A stretch of DNA of 30,175 nt from Saprolegnia diclina VS20. Lineage: Eukaryota > Oomycota > Saprolegniomycetes > Saprolegniales > Saprolegniaceae. The stretch lies in contig NW_008246071.1 in NCBI RefSeq assembly GCF_000281045.1, positions 336,373 through 366,547 on the forward strand. The letters are read 5' to 3'. A model generated the notes under the pieces. That model had not been told where the DNA came from. It saw only the letters and a list, made by a program, of their open reading frames with translations, and did not search any database. Numbering within the stretch: position 1 is the first letter of the stretch; each line of letters opens with the position of its first letter. Made by a program: the position numbers and the translations under genes. Shown here piece by piece: positions 8,061 to 18,039 of this stretch.

Positions 8061-10352
8061 TCAAAGGTCGTTATGGAGAATATGGGCGTCAAGGAGCTTG
8101 CTGTTGGACGCCTCGAGGATGTTGGCGATGTCGTGGAGCATCGCAGTGCCGACGCCGAAATCGCAGCTCCCAAGGATCTGCGTGAGGATCCAGTCCAAGC
8201 GATGACAGTACTTCTTCTTGCCAGACAGTAGTGGCGGCGCCTCGCTCGCAACCTCTATGATGTCCTTGGCCACGTCGACCAAGATATTGTGGACAGCGAT
8301 CAAGTCGAGGTGCAAAAATCGACGCCACTCGTCGTCGACCACGCGCCGAATTTCGCGCATGTTTGGGAGGCTGGCGCCCAGCGGCAGTGGCTCGGCGCGG
8401 GTGGCATACCGGTACGTGCGGCACTGGTCGGCATACGTCGCGTTGATCGTCTTGCGCTTGCGCAACGTGGACTTGTTCTGGGCTTTCTGGAGCTTGTTGC
8501 GCCGATCCCGCTTCTCGCGGTAGGCGGTGGCCGCCTCAAAAGCCTCCGAGGCGCGCTCGAAGGGCGCACTTGTAATCGCTGTCAAGAGCGCCATCGTCTC
8601 CATCGGCGCACCGTCCGTCATCACAAGCCCCGTCGTAAACGCGCCGGGTGCCGTCGGCCGACCCGCCGGCCACATGTGCTTGTCGGAGCCGAACAAGTCG
8701 ATGAGCTTTTCCAACTCGGGCACGATCTGGACGTGACCACAGACGCGCAGCGCGTTGTAGACGTGAAGCACGAGTCGAGTGCGAACGCTTGTGCACAGCA
8801 GCACGTGCCCCGGGGCCCCGTTGAGGTGCGTCGCGCCCGTGAGAAGAAACTGGCCGGCCATGTACGGGTTGAGCCACCACCGCGCGCGGTTAGCGTCAGA
8901 GGCAAACTTGCGGTCTTTGGTCACGACGCCGAGCGTCGCTTGGTGCGACGCCGATACAGTGGCGAGGAAGGTGTCGAGTCGCGTGTCGGGCTTGTTGTTT
9001 GCGGTCGCTCGCTCCGCGCGGCGGCCTTGGCGGCACAGAAGGACGCTCTTGAACTGCTGCTTGAGCGCATCGGGGATGGTCGCAGCGACCGAAGCGACCG
9101 TAATCGTGTCGCGGCCGGGACCGTCCACGATGGCCATGGCCCGCAAGAGACACGATATCGCGAAAACGAGCATCAGGGGGGCTATCCCGATTTTGTTGTC
9201 GAGGTACACCTTCAAGACCGGGAGGAACGGACTCAAGCCTACTGTCTCTGACACGAGCTTGAGTGCATCGGTTTGGACCGAGACAGCGAGCCGCGGTACG
9301 ACTCTGCCGACAAAGAGCCAAGTCAGCTCCTCGAATGCGGCGGCCGAAACCATGTTGAGCTCACCGGTCACGTCGCGAGAAGGCTTCTTGAAGTAATGAT
9401 GAACCAACATGAGGTGGCTGCCGTGCCGTGTCGGTAGCAGAGCGCTGAGTTCACTTTTGAAAAACGCGTGGAGCTCGGTCGCTTCTTCCTCCGAGCGCGT
9501 CCATGACTGGGCGATCTGACGCAAGTTGCCGTCATTATTGTCGGCGTTACGCGCGTGCACGCAGGTAGTGACGGCAAGGTCGAGCGGCACGTCTTGCTGA
9601 AACACGAGATGCTGCAGCGAAGCGTTATCGGAGAGAAGCACGTCCATACACTCAATCGACTCGATGTACGGGACCTCGAGCGTGAGCTCCGAGAAGAGCG
9701 ACTGCACCGCGATGACGCAGTGGTTGGTGACGGCCGTTGCGGCCACGAGCGACGTCTCGCCGCGCTTGAACGCGGTCCAGACAGCTTCGACCTCGTCCAA
9801 AAGCTCGTACATATCCCGAAGGAAGCAGAGAGTGTGGAACCGGTCGGCCTCCAGCTGCGCTTGGCGAGATGCGCGCGCGGCTTCTTCCGACGTTGGAGCT
9901 GGTGGTGGCACAAACGTGGCGCCATCAAACGGCGGCAGGTCGGCGTCAGCATCATCCGCCGTGTCATCCAGAGCCAGAGCTTCAAACACGTTCGAGAGGC
10001 CCTTGGTTGCCGTTGGCGGCCGACCGCGTGGTGTAAGCATCGCCTGGATCGCTCGGAGCACGTTGAGAAAGTAGAGATGGCCTTCTTCGGACGGCAAGCA
10101 CTGAGAAGCCTGCCAGCGTAGGCGGATGCTTGTCGCCAGGTGGCGCCAGACATCGGTCGGGACTGGGACGCCTGCCTCGGCAACGGCGATGGCAGCTGCC
10201 CAGATCTGGCCCGTGGTCCACACTTCGTTCGTCGCCTGGATCTTCTTCGTCTTCTTTGCCGCTGTGCGCTGCAGCCAGCCGAGAAAGGCGTCGGTCGCAG
10301 CCTTGTAGCGGTGCCATCGACCCGACGGCTCGGTTGGCCCTGTTGCCGCCAT
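8061..10352 (-). CDS. DUF6604-like protein, single exon, function unknown
   Basis: One uninterrupted 763-residue frame from an ATG at 10352. The first 70 residues (RWHRYKAATDAFLGWLQRTA, then a basic stretch and TTGQIWAAAIAVAEAGVPVP) match the start of the DUF6604 family as I remember it, in which a YK..T..F..WL motif opens a domain found in fungal and oomycete proteins. The region to about residue 270 looks helical. An acidic low-complexity insert (DDTADDADADLPPFD) follows the first 130 residues. The C-terminal third has a basic block (about RDRRNKLQKAQNKSTLRKRK) and then a segment ending LHNDL. There is no signal peptide, membrane segment or enzyme motif that I recognise, so no function is proposed. 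The absence of introns contrasts with its neighbours. Confidence 0.7.
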   Translation of the reverse strand: MAATGPTEPSGRWHRYKAATDAFLGWLQRTAAKKTKKIQATNEVWTTGQIWAAAIAVAEAGVPVPTDVWRHLATSIRLRWQASQCLPSEEGHLYFLNVLRAIQAMLTPRGRPPTATKGLSNVFEALALDDTADDADADLPPFDGATFVPPPAPTSEEAARASRQAQLEADRFHTLCFLRDMYELLDEVEAVWTAFKRGETSLVAATAVTNHCVIAVQSLFSELTLEVPYIESIECMDVLLSDNASLQHLVFQQDVPLDLAVTTCVHARNADNNDGNLRQIAQSWTRSEEEATELHAFFKSELSALLPTRHGSHLMLVHHYFKKPSRDVTGELNMVSAAAFEELTWLFVGRVVPRLAVSVQTDALKLVSETVGLSPFLPVLKVYLDNKIGIAPLMLVFAISCLLRAMAIVDGPGRDTITVASVAATIPDALKQQFKSVLLCRQGRRAERATANNKPDTRLDTFLATVSASHQATLGVVTKDRKFASDANRARWWLNPYMAGQFLLTGATHLNGAPGHVLLCTSVRTRLVLHVYNALRVCGHVQIVPELEKLIDLFGSDKHMWPAGRPTAPGAFTTGLVMTDGAPMETMALLTAITSAPFERASEAFEAATAYREKRDRRNKLQKAQNKSTLRKRKTINATYADQCRTYRYATRAEPLPLGASLPNMREIRRVVDDEWRRFLHLDLIAVHNILVDVAKDIIEVASEAPPLLSGKKKYCHRLDWILTQILGSCDFGVGTAMLHDIANILEASNSKLLDAHILHNDL

Positions 10353-10719
10353 CGGGCCAAGTCCAGAATCAGGATGAATCCTGATTCAGGACTCGTGAAA
10401 GTCCTGGGTCAATAGTGAAAGTCAAGTGACACAAATATTGAACCTAATATAATGAAAGACTGGCCTGAAACAAGGGCATGACATCCTGGTGATATTCAAG
10501 CAGCTTGAAACGAATGCATTGAGCAATTCCTGCAACATGGCAAAGCAGTGAGGTCGACGCTTCTCAAACGTCCATTGATGCTGTTCCCTCTCGACTCCTG
10601 CAGAGTGCGCCTGATACCTTCGTTCTCCACTGTGCAAGTCGTCAGGTCCGCCGCAGGAGCTAACGAAACGACGCCGTGGGAAGGACTCTTTCATGTGGCG
10701 TGGTTTCAAGAGCTCTCAA
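10353..10719. promoter_or_regulatory. Upstream region of the DUF6604-like gene with two adjacent hairpins
   Basis: Two inverted repeats sit 15-53 bp upstream of the minus-strand ATG. One has arms AATCAGGA (10367-10374) and TCCTGATT (10379-10386) with a 4-base loop. The other has arms AGGACT (10388-10393) and AGTCCT (10400-10405) with a 6-base loop. GTGAAAGTC occurs twice, at 10396-10404 and 10416-10424. This places the structure in the promoter or 5' leader. The rest, to the ankyrin gene's stop at 10720, shows nothing I recognise. Confidence 0.5.
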
Positions 10720-13260
10720 TTACGCCCGCGAGTACGAGTACGCGTTGAGGTTGAGACCGAGTTGGGCGAGGTCGTGGAGCACTTGGGCCTTGACGTCAAT
10801 GACGTTCTCGAACGCCACGTCGTGCATCGACGCGGACGGGTGCAGACTCTTGGGCGCCACAATATGCATGGACGCGCGTCGCATGCGCGTGAGGCCATGC
10901 TGCCGCGTCGCGCGCCGCTGGTCCCGGGACGCAGCCATGACGAATGCAAACTCTTTGCGAATGATGTCCGACAAGTACGACGTTGGCGCGACTTCGACGC
11001 AGATGTAGCCGTGGTAATTCTAGACAATAGTACAATTGATGTATACCAAGAGGTAAACGCGACAACCTCGATCGAAAGAAGGCGCTGGACACTACCGGGC
11101 GTCGATTGCTCTGTGAAGCGCACCATGTGCATGACCAAACTGTTCCAGCCACGACGGGCCGCCCAGTGCAGCGGCGTGTCGCCCTAGTTAGCATGACAGG
11201 ATCCGCCCGCATAAGATCGTAGTTGTCGACGCACGTGAAAGTCTTGGTGGCTCACGCAAGCGCCCTCGCTCAAAAGAAGCTTGACGACGTCGAGTCGCCC
11301 GGCGCGCGCTGCCTCGATGAGCGGCGTCGTTTTGCTGAGCACCTAGTCATCCAAGCGTCGATGCCAACAACGTCGACTTGCATTGTTCTTCGTACGCTGT
11401 CGACCGCGTCGACGTCGGCGCCCATTCGCAAGAGGTACTCGACCACAGACACATGGCCCGACCTACACGTATTGTACGTCTTTCTACGATTTCCGCATCG
11501 CACCAGCAAGCCGTGTGCAACAGCGTCCGCCGGCCTTCGTCGACGTCGCGGTTGTGCAGCACGAGCAGTCTTCATGCGGTGTTTAGCTCGGAGGAGGAGG
11601 GAGGACGTACTTGGCCGGTGACTCGATGAGAAAGTACTTTTGGAGCACGTCCAGTTTGCCCGTTTTGGTCGCACTCCAAATGTCGCCGTCGTACTTCATG
11701 AGAAACTTGCGCGCTTCGGCCCGCCGCACTTTTTCATCGTCCGTGTCGTCGTCGCCTTCTTCAACGTCGGCCCGCGCTCGACTCACCTCGTCGAGGCGGC
11801 GCTTGTCGGCTTCGTTTTTGAGTCTACGCTGGTCATTCGGCGAGAGACACATGTCGTTGACGTGCGTACTTGTAGTGCTTGGACCGCCGGCCATGTAAAA
11901 TCTTGTCTTTGGCCTACCGCCCACGTCGTGCCCACTTTAGCCACGGCGAACGAGTGCGTACCTTGCTCGACGACGCCGTGAGATCGACCATCTTGGCGTG
12001 CTTGTTGCCACTTACGTCGTCGTCAGGTTCGCCGGCTTTTCGCGACAGTTTGTTGCGCCGATCGCGCTCGCGCTCCTCGCGCTTGGCCCGGAGCTTGGAC
12101 GGCAGCTCCTTCTTGACATCGATGCCCGCAGGCGTCGCTTCCATCGGCGCTGCTACCATTGGCATCTGGTTGCCACTAGCATCGGCTTCGTCGTCCATGA
12201 AGAGCGACTGCGCGAATGCTTCCATCTCGCGACCTCGGTCCTCTTCGGGAATCCCATAGACGGGTGCCGTGAGGCCCGCAGACGTTGTCGTTTGTTCGAG
12301 TTGCGACGCCAAGAGGTGCTGAAGGTCCAGCGATTCAATGCTCGAGCTCGCGCGCGGTGCTATTTGCTTGCGCGCGGCCGTGGCATTGGCTACGTTCTTG
12401 CGACTGCTGCGCTGCGCTTGCATTCTACAGCGCGCGCTAAATACCGCCCAAAACGCACACAAACGTACGTATTGAAGACAGCCGAGTTGCGCTCGGAGGA
12501 CGTGCGATCCATGTTGTTGCGCGCGTCGGCCTCGGCGCGCTGGCGCGACTCGACCTCGCTCCCGACTTTGGCCTCGAGCAGTGCAAAGTCCCGCGTCGCT
12601 TCCGCTGTCATACGCAGCCCTTCCTCGAGCCGACTTGGACCATCAATCCGCCGATACGCCATGCGAATCTAGTTGCACATTATCAGTGTTACTGACGCCA
12701 GCGCCATGGACGAGGGCACCTTGATGATGCGGGCGCGCATGTCGCGCGCCATGATGTCAATGCGCGGGTTGTCCAGGATCGGGCCATTGAGCTCGGGGCA
12801 CACGACGGCGTCGGTAAACGTCTGGGAACTCATCGCGTTGAGGCCGTTGAGAATGCGCAAGCACTCGTCGCCAATGACTTGCTTGCCGTTGCAGAGGCGC
12901 ACGACGTCGGGGCTCTAGTCGGACGCGTCAGAAGTTGATTTGGTGGGTGGTGTCGCACCGGCGCGCGCGCCTGAACCAGCTTGATCTGGTGGCGCTCGTA
13001 CACGATGCACGCATTGTGCGCGGCCTGAACGATCGTTGTCGCGCCAACGCCATTGCGGTCACGCGGGTCGCCCAAGTCGTTCTCCAGCGCGTCATCAAGG
13101 AGTGTGCTCACCTACGCGCCGTCGCACAAGCGCTTGCAGGCCACCGAGGCAGTACCTTTTCATACGCATCGCTCGTCCACTTGAACGGATCGGGCTCCGC
13201 GGCCAAGGCCTTCTCCAGCTTGCCCTTGATCGAGCGCAGCTCCGTCGCCATCGACGCCAT
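10720..13260 (-). CDS. Ankyrin-repeat protein with a long N-terminal region, about 12 exons
   Basis: Predicted exons on the minus strand: 13260-13156, 13111-12977, 12914-12720, 12668-12469, 12424-11962, 11913-11870, 11823-11611, 11569-11504, 11462-11396, 11342-11235, 11183-11067 and 11019-10720. All phases agree, giving 670 residues. Residues about 427-557 form four ankyrin repeats, clearest as TLLHTACWSGHVSVVEYLL, TTPLIEAARAGRLDVVKLLL and DTPLHWAARRGW. The first 380 residues are helical and charged, with a DRNGVGATTIVQAAHNACIV block and a basic coiled-coil-like stretch (RAKREERERDRRNKLSRK). The roughly 100-residue tail (YICVEVAPTSYLSDIIRKEF) matches no family I know. A scaffold role is the usual guess for ankyrin proteins, but no partner can be named. 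The start at 13260 is a choice: an open frame with no ATG further upstream (13345-13460) might be an extra exon. Confidence 0.75.
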
Positions 13261-13527
13261 CTCGAACCGCCACGCTGTTAGATATGCGGCAATCACACCA
13301 ACTTGGCTTGTTATAACACTCGACGGGGCTTCAAGTTAACAGACCTACATTCTGCTTCGAGGGGTGTAATCGCCGAAGGTCCAGGCGCCGGACGCTGCAG
13401 ATGGTGGCCACGAGAAGCAGCCCTTGCTTCCACAGGGCGCAGGTGGCGGCTGCAAAGCCCCGTGATCGACGAGCTTCGATGTGCGTCCTGCTCCTATTTG
13501 CGGTGGCTGGAACGGTCAGTTTGAAAA
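13261..13527. promoter_or_regulatory. Divergent promoter between the ankyrin gene and D-amino-acid oxidase
   Basis: Only 267 bp separate the two start codons. Open frames run through it on both strands, but neither resembles a known family. No TATA or CCAAT box is obvious. Confidence 0.35.
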
Positions 13528-14710
13528 ATGCAAGGTCGCATCGTGGTCGTTGGCGCGGGCGTCGTCGGGCTCACGACTGCTCTGCAGCTCTCGCTGGATG
13601 GTGTTCCGTCAAGCTGCATCGTTGTGCTCACAAAGGATGCGTCCGAAGACACCGTGTCCTGCGTCGCCGGCGCTCTCTGGGAAAGGTACGCGCGCCTGTC
13701 TCCTGCTGTACGTAGCTGACGCTGCATTCTAGCCCGCCGTACGAGATGGAGGCCAACCCGACAGCTGTCGGGTGGTGCGCGACGACGTTGCACAAGCTCA
13801 CACAGCTCTCGCGGTACGTACATATTCTGCAAGCGATCTCTCTCTTCTTACGGTTCAGTCCATGGGCAGGGACCACCCCGAGACTGGTATCCACGTTGTC
13901 CCAAGCTTCACCGCGAGCGAGCGCCCGCTCGAGACGAACGTCGACGCCAAGAACGCGTGCACGAGCTACCGCGAGTGGGAGACGCCGTCGAGCGCCAACG
14001 CGCTGCTGCGGCGCGCTGGTGTGCCGGAGCTCAGCGACAAGTTCCGCCACTTTCAGACGTACGATGCACCGATCGCGGCCATGGACGTCTACCTCGCGTG
14101 GCTCAACGCCGAGCTTGGCCGTCGAGGCATTGTGATTCGGCGCGAATGCGTCGCCGACCTTAATGCGCTCGCCACGCCCGACACGATCGTGGTCAACTGC
14201 ACCGGCCTCGCCGCGCACGCGTACGACAAAGCCATGTACCCGTGCAAGGGCCAAGTCGTCCGTGTCCACGCGCCGTGGGTGCGCGCAGCGATCCTCGACA
14301 TGGACTCGGGCGCGTACATGATTCCGCGCCCGAACGGCGACCTCATTTGTGGTGGCACGAGCGAAGACAACCAGTGGGATTTGGTCATCGAGGACCACGT
14401 GACTGAGACGATCTTGCGCAAGTGCAAGGCGATTCTGCCGTCGCTTGAGCATGCGCGGGTCCTCGGAGTGCGCACGGGCCATCGCCCCAAGCGGCGCGGC
14501 GGCGCGCGCGTCGAGACCGAGGCGTCGGCGCACGGTGGCTACGTCGTCCACAACTACGGTGCGTCTCTTCTTCGTGGCGGACTCTCATACTGCATAGGCC
14601 ACGGCGGATCCGGCATTTGCTGCTCGTGGGGCACAGCGATCGACGCCTCCAAGCTCGTTCAAACCTGCTTGCGGCAGATCAACCAAACCCAGCATTTGAG
14701 CAAGCTCTAA
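13528..14710 (+). CDS. DAO: D-amino-acid oxidase, peroxisomal, 4 exons
   Basis: This FAD flavoenzyme oxidises D-amino acids to imino acids with release of hydrogen peroxide. Predicted exons are 13528-13685, 13733-13813, 13870-14558 and 14598-14710, in phase, for 346 residues (human DAO has 347). The N-terminal dinucleotide-binding motif is VVVGAGVVGLTTALQLS, with glycines at 9, 11 and 14. VNCTGLAA, the active-site-side block YMIPRPNGDLICGGT and the FAD-binding C-terminal motif HNYGHGGSG (from about residue 306) are present. The protein ends in SKL, a textbook PTS1 peroxisome signal, which suits a peroxide-producing oxidase. D-aspartate oxidase is a close relative and cannot be ruled out. The third intron is 39 bp and stop-free in frame; retaining it would split HNYGHGG. 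Its ankyrin neighbour is transcribed away from it. Confidence 0.92.
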
Positions 14711-14833
14711 TTCTACATGTACATTCCTGCACCTTCAGCGTCATCCATTGTTCGACTTGCAGTTGGCACCTGCTTGCACAAGTTCAACCCACCCGAGCCA
14801 CGTCGCAGCCGTAGGATGCTATGCACGTGGATG

Positions 14834-15140
14834 CTAGGCGGTGCGCGGAGACGTGGTGCTGGCTGCGATGCCGGGACATGAAGCCCGCAGTAAAGTTTCC
14901 TTGACCACCAGTGTCGCCATCGCATTGTACAGGCCTAGAAAAAAGAGGTAGACTACATGGCGGTTCTGCAGCGCCTCCGAGTCTGTACACGTGGCTTGGC
15001 GCTGCTTCGAATGACACCTGCCATCCACGCACGCCAATGCGCTGCATATCCATATCCACCGTCGAAGGCCTTCGCCGTTCACAGCTATCTCTGCGCCGCT
15101 GGGTAGCGCTTGGCGATGGAAGGTCTCGCACCTTGACCAT
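14834..15140 (-). CDS. Possible 86-residue single-span membrane protein, 2 exons
   Basis: A tentative model: exon 15140-15029, intron 15028-14983 (46 bp, GTGGAT...TACAG), exon 14982-14834, phase 1 on both sides. The product has a basic N-terminus (RDLPSPSATQRRRDSCERRR) and one hydrophobic stretch, HVVYLFFLGLYNAMATLVV. I recognise no family. In-phase splicing and the normal intron length favour a gene. The lack of any homologue I know and the short length count against it. An open frame extends upstream of 15140 but has no ATG. Confidence 0.35.
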
Positions 15141-15291
15141 GGCATCGTCCGTCGACGACTGCCACGTGCCCCGCTCGACGATACGTGGCCGCGTCAGCAG
15201 CGGAGCGTATCCTGGGGCCAAAAAGATTCCAGAGCCTTCTATCCGGCTCGCGGCGCGTCCGGATACGGCGAAGCAGCGCCTCTGATTCGTC

Positions 15292-15321
15292 CACGTGATT
15301 CGGATTTCAGCCAATCACGTG
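15292..15321. promoter_or_regulatory. Inverted CACGTGATT pair and CCAAT box upstream of the Hsp70 gene
   Basis: CACGTGATT at 15292-15300 and its exact complement AATCACGTG at 15313-15321 face each other, with CCAAT at 15311-15315. CACGTG is the core E-box bound by bHLH and bZIP factors. The Hsp70 start is 117 bp downstream, and the possible small gene lies on the other side. Control of both genes is inferred. Confidence 0.4.
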
Positions 15322-15438
15322 CGTTTGTGTCGCGACACTTCTGTTTAGTATGGCGATGGCAATGAGCAGAACACGTGGCCGTCTACTCGCCACTTGGGCG
15401 TTTCGGAGCCATTTTGCGAGACGTGGGCTAGGAGTAAG

Positions 15439-18039
15439 ATGCGCCTGAGCCACCTCCTACCGCTGCTGCTGGCGGCGCTGATCGCGACGGTCTCGGCCTC
15501 GGTCGCCGGCGTCGACTTTGGCGGCGAGTTCTTCAAGATCGCGCTCGTCAAGCCCGGCCGGCCGTTTGAGATTGTCACCAACGTGCACAGCAAGCGCAAG
15601 ACCGAGACGATCGTGTCGTTCAACGGCGACGAGCGCGTGTATGGCGCGGACGCGATGAACATTGAGGTGCGCCGCCCGCAAGTGGCCTACTCGCAGATCC
15701 GGCGCTTCCTCGGCGCGACGGTCGACCACCCGCTCGTGTCGAGCTTGACCGAGAACGAGTACTTTCCGTACACGCTGACCAAGAACTTGACGCGCGGCTC
15801 GGTCGCGCTCCAGCACAGCAGTGAGCACACGTTCCACGCCGAAGAGCTTGCGGCCATGGTCTTTGGCCACGCCAAGCAGATCACCAACGACTTTGCCGAA
15901 GCACCCGTGAAGGACTGGGTCATTACCGTGCCCATGTACTTTGCTGAGCCGCAGCGCCAAGCGATCATTGACGCCGCCGAGATCGCCGGGATCCGCGTCT
16001 TGTCGCTCATTGACGAAAACACGGCCGCGGCGTTGCACCACGCCGTCGACTACGAGGCGGCCGAGCCCAACACGCCGGAGCGCATCATGCTTTACAACAT
16101 GGGCTCGACGTCGCTGCAGGTGAGCATCGTCGAGTACAAGACGCGCGTCGTGCCCGACGGCTTCAAGAAGAACAAGACGATCGTCGAGTTTGACGTGCTC
16201 GCGAAAGCGTGGGACGAGACGCTCGGCGGCGCGCAGTTTGACTTGCGCCTCGCCGAGAAGTTTGCGAACGAGTTCAACGCCAAGCTCAAGAACGGCGACG
16301 ACGTGCGCAAGATCCCGCGCGCGATGGCCAAGCTCCGCGCCGCGGCGCGCAAGACCAAGATTGTGCTCAGCGCCAACGAAGCGATTCCAGTGATCGTCCC
16401 AAGCCTCCACGCCGACTTGGACTACAAGGGCCACGCGTCGCGCACCGAGCTCGAGGAGATTGCGGCCGACCTCTTTGCCCGCGTGCTCGAGCCCGTCAAG
16501 TCGGCGCTCGACCAAGCCGGCTTGACGGTCGGCGACTTGAGCGCGGTCGAGATCATTGGCGGCGGCGTGCGCATCCCCAAGATCCAAGCGCTTTTGCAAG
16601 AGTTTGTGCAGCGGGACCTCGGGAAGCGTCTCAACGGCGACGAGGCCATGGCGCTCGGCGCGGCCTTCAACGCTGCGAACCTTAGCACGTCATTCCGCGT
16701 GCGCCACGTGGGCATGACGGACATTAGCTCGTTCCCCATTGGTGTCCGCCTCGTGGACCTTGCGTCGCACGCCGCGGACGACGACCACCCGGAGGCTAAG
16801 CACTGGGTCAAGCGCGCGGCCCTCTTCGGCGAGCGCCAAAAGCTCAACGTGAAGAAGTCGGTGTCGTTCTCGCACGCCGACGACGTCTCGTGCACGTTCC
16901 GCTACGACAAGCCGTCGGCGCTGCCGCAAGGCGTCTCGTCGATCATTTCGCGCTACAACATTACGGGCATTGCGGCGTTTGCCAAGAAGATGGAGGACAA
17001 GAAGCTCGGCGAGCCCAAGGTCACGTTGAGCTTCAACCTCGACGCGAGCGGTCTTGCCTCGATCGTCAAGGCCGAGGCGACGTTGGACGAGGAGATTGAA
17101 GTGCCGGCGCCGACGAAGAAGGCGGTCAAGAAGGCCGACGATAGCAGCAGCAGTGCCGATGGTGACGACGACGACGACAAGACGACGGAGACAGACGAAG
17201 CCCCGGAAATGATCAAGAAGACCAAGGTGCACCGTGTGACGCTCACGGTCGTCCGATCGGACGCGGCGCACCGCCCGGAAGCCGGCATGGCGATTCTGCC
17301 CATGACCTTCCGCGACAAGAAGGAGTCGATCGCGATGCTGGCCGAGATGGACAAGGTCGACAGCATCCGCAAGGCCAACGCCGAGGCCAAGAACCGCCTC
17401 GAGGCGTTCGTGTACGAGTCGCGCGAGTACCTCTCGTCGCACGACGATGTGCTCGAGAAGGTCACGACATCGACGCAGCGCGAGACGTTGAGCGCAGATG
17501 TCGACGCCACCGAAGAGTGGCTCTACGAGGACGGCGACGACCTGGACGCCAAGGCGTACAACGAGCGCCTCGCCGGTATGCGCAAGCAGCTCGACGACAT
17601 GGTCTTCCGTGTCTCGGAGCTCTCTGCGCTGCCGGAAGCGGTCGCCAAGGCGCAGCAGTATATCATCTCGACGATCGACCTCATGGCGCAGTGGGTCGAT
17701 GTCAAGCCGCAGGTGACGGCCGACGAGCGCGACGACATCCTCGCCAAGGTCTCGGAGCTCAAGGACTGGCTCAAGGAGCAGCAGGCCGCCCAGGACGCGA
17801 TTGCCAAGCACGACGAGCCCGTCTTCACCTCGGCGCACGTGCTCAAGAAGATTTCGGGCGTCAAGAAGCTCGTGACCGCCTTGGCCAAGAAGCCCAAGCC
17901 GACGCCCAAGCCGACGGAGGAGGCCAAGCCGGCCGAGGGCGACGAGGCCAAGAAGGACGACGAGTCCACGAGCTCGGACGAGGAACCGAAGACGCCCGAG
18001 CCCACGGAAGAGGAGCCGACGCACTCGGACGAGTTGTAG
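15439..18039 (+). CDS. HYOU1: ER-lumen Hsp70 of the HYOU1/GRP170 (Lhs1) class
   Basis: A large Hsp70-like chaperone that acts in the ER lumen and serves as nucleotide exchange factor for BiP. It is a single exon of 866 residues. A signal peptide (MRLSHLLPLLLAALIATVSASVA) is followed by the ATPase domain: VDFGGEFFKIALVKPG and EIVTNVHSKRKTETIVSF (both typical of HYOU1), AEQ-like ENTAAALHHAVDY, and IIGGGVRIPKIQ near residue 372. A beta domain follows, then an acidic Asp-rich insert (about residues 570-590), a helical lid, a Lys/Pro/Glu-rich tail and the terminal SDEL, an ER-retention signal. Several NxS/T sites are present. At 866 residues it is shorter than the human protein (about 999). An upstream in-frame TTG is not a credible start; the ATG at 15439 begins the signal peptide. 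Confidence 0.94.
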   Translation: MRLSHLLPLLLAALIATVSASVAGVDFGGEFFKIALVKPGRPFEIVTNVHSKRKTETIVSFNGDERVYGADAMNIEVRRPQVAYSQIRRFLGATVDHPLVSSLTENEYFPYTLTKNLTRGSVALQHSSEHTFHAEELAAMVFGHAKQITNDFAEAPVKDWVITVPMYFAEPQRQAIIDAAEIAGIRVLSLIDENTAAALHHAVDYEAAEPNTPERIMLYNMGSTSLQVSIVEYKTRVVPDGFKKNKTIVEFDVLAKAWDETLGGAQFDLRLAEKFANEFNAKLKNGDDVRKIPRAMAKLRAAARKTKIVLSANEAIPVIVPSLHADLDYKGHASRTELEEIAADLFARVLEPVKSALDQAGLTVGDLSAVEIIGGGVRIPKIQALLQEFVQRDLGKRLNGDEAMALGAAFNAANLSTSFRVRHVGMTDISSFPIGVRLVDLASHAADDDHPEAKHWVKRAALFGERQKLNVKKSVSFSHADDVSCTFRYDKPSALPQGVSSIISRYNITGIAAFAKKMEDKKLGEPKVTLSFNLDASGLASIVKAEATLDEEIEVPAPTKKAVKKADDSSSSADGDDDDDKTTETDEAPEMIKKTKVHRVTLTVVRSDAAHRPEAGMAILPMTFRDKKESIAMLAEMDKVDSIRKANAEAKNRLEAFVYESREYLSSHDDVLEKVTTSTQRETLSADVDATEEWLYEDGDDLDAKAYNERLAGMRKQLDDMVFRVSELSALPEAVAKAQQYIISTIDLMAQWVDVKPQVTADERDDILAKVSELKDWLKEQQAAQDAIAKHDEPVFTSAHVLKKISGVKKLVTALAKKPKPTPKPTEEAKPAEGDEAKKDDESTSSDEEPKTPEPTEEEPTHSDEL

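Noticed and set aside
13345-13460. Extra 5' exon of the ankyrin gene (frame with ALWKQGLLLVATICSV)
   Set aside because: It can be joined in phase only through a weak donor, has no ATG within reach before the oppositely oriented DAO gene, and an overlapping plus-strand frame is equally open.
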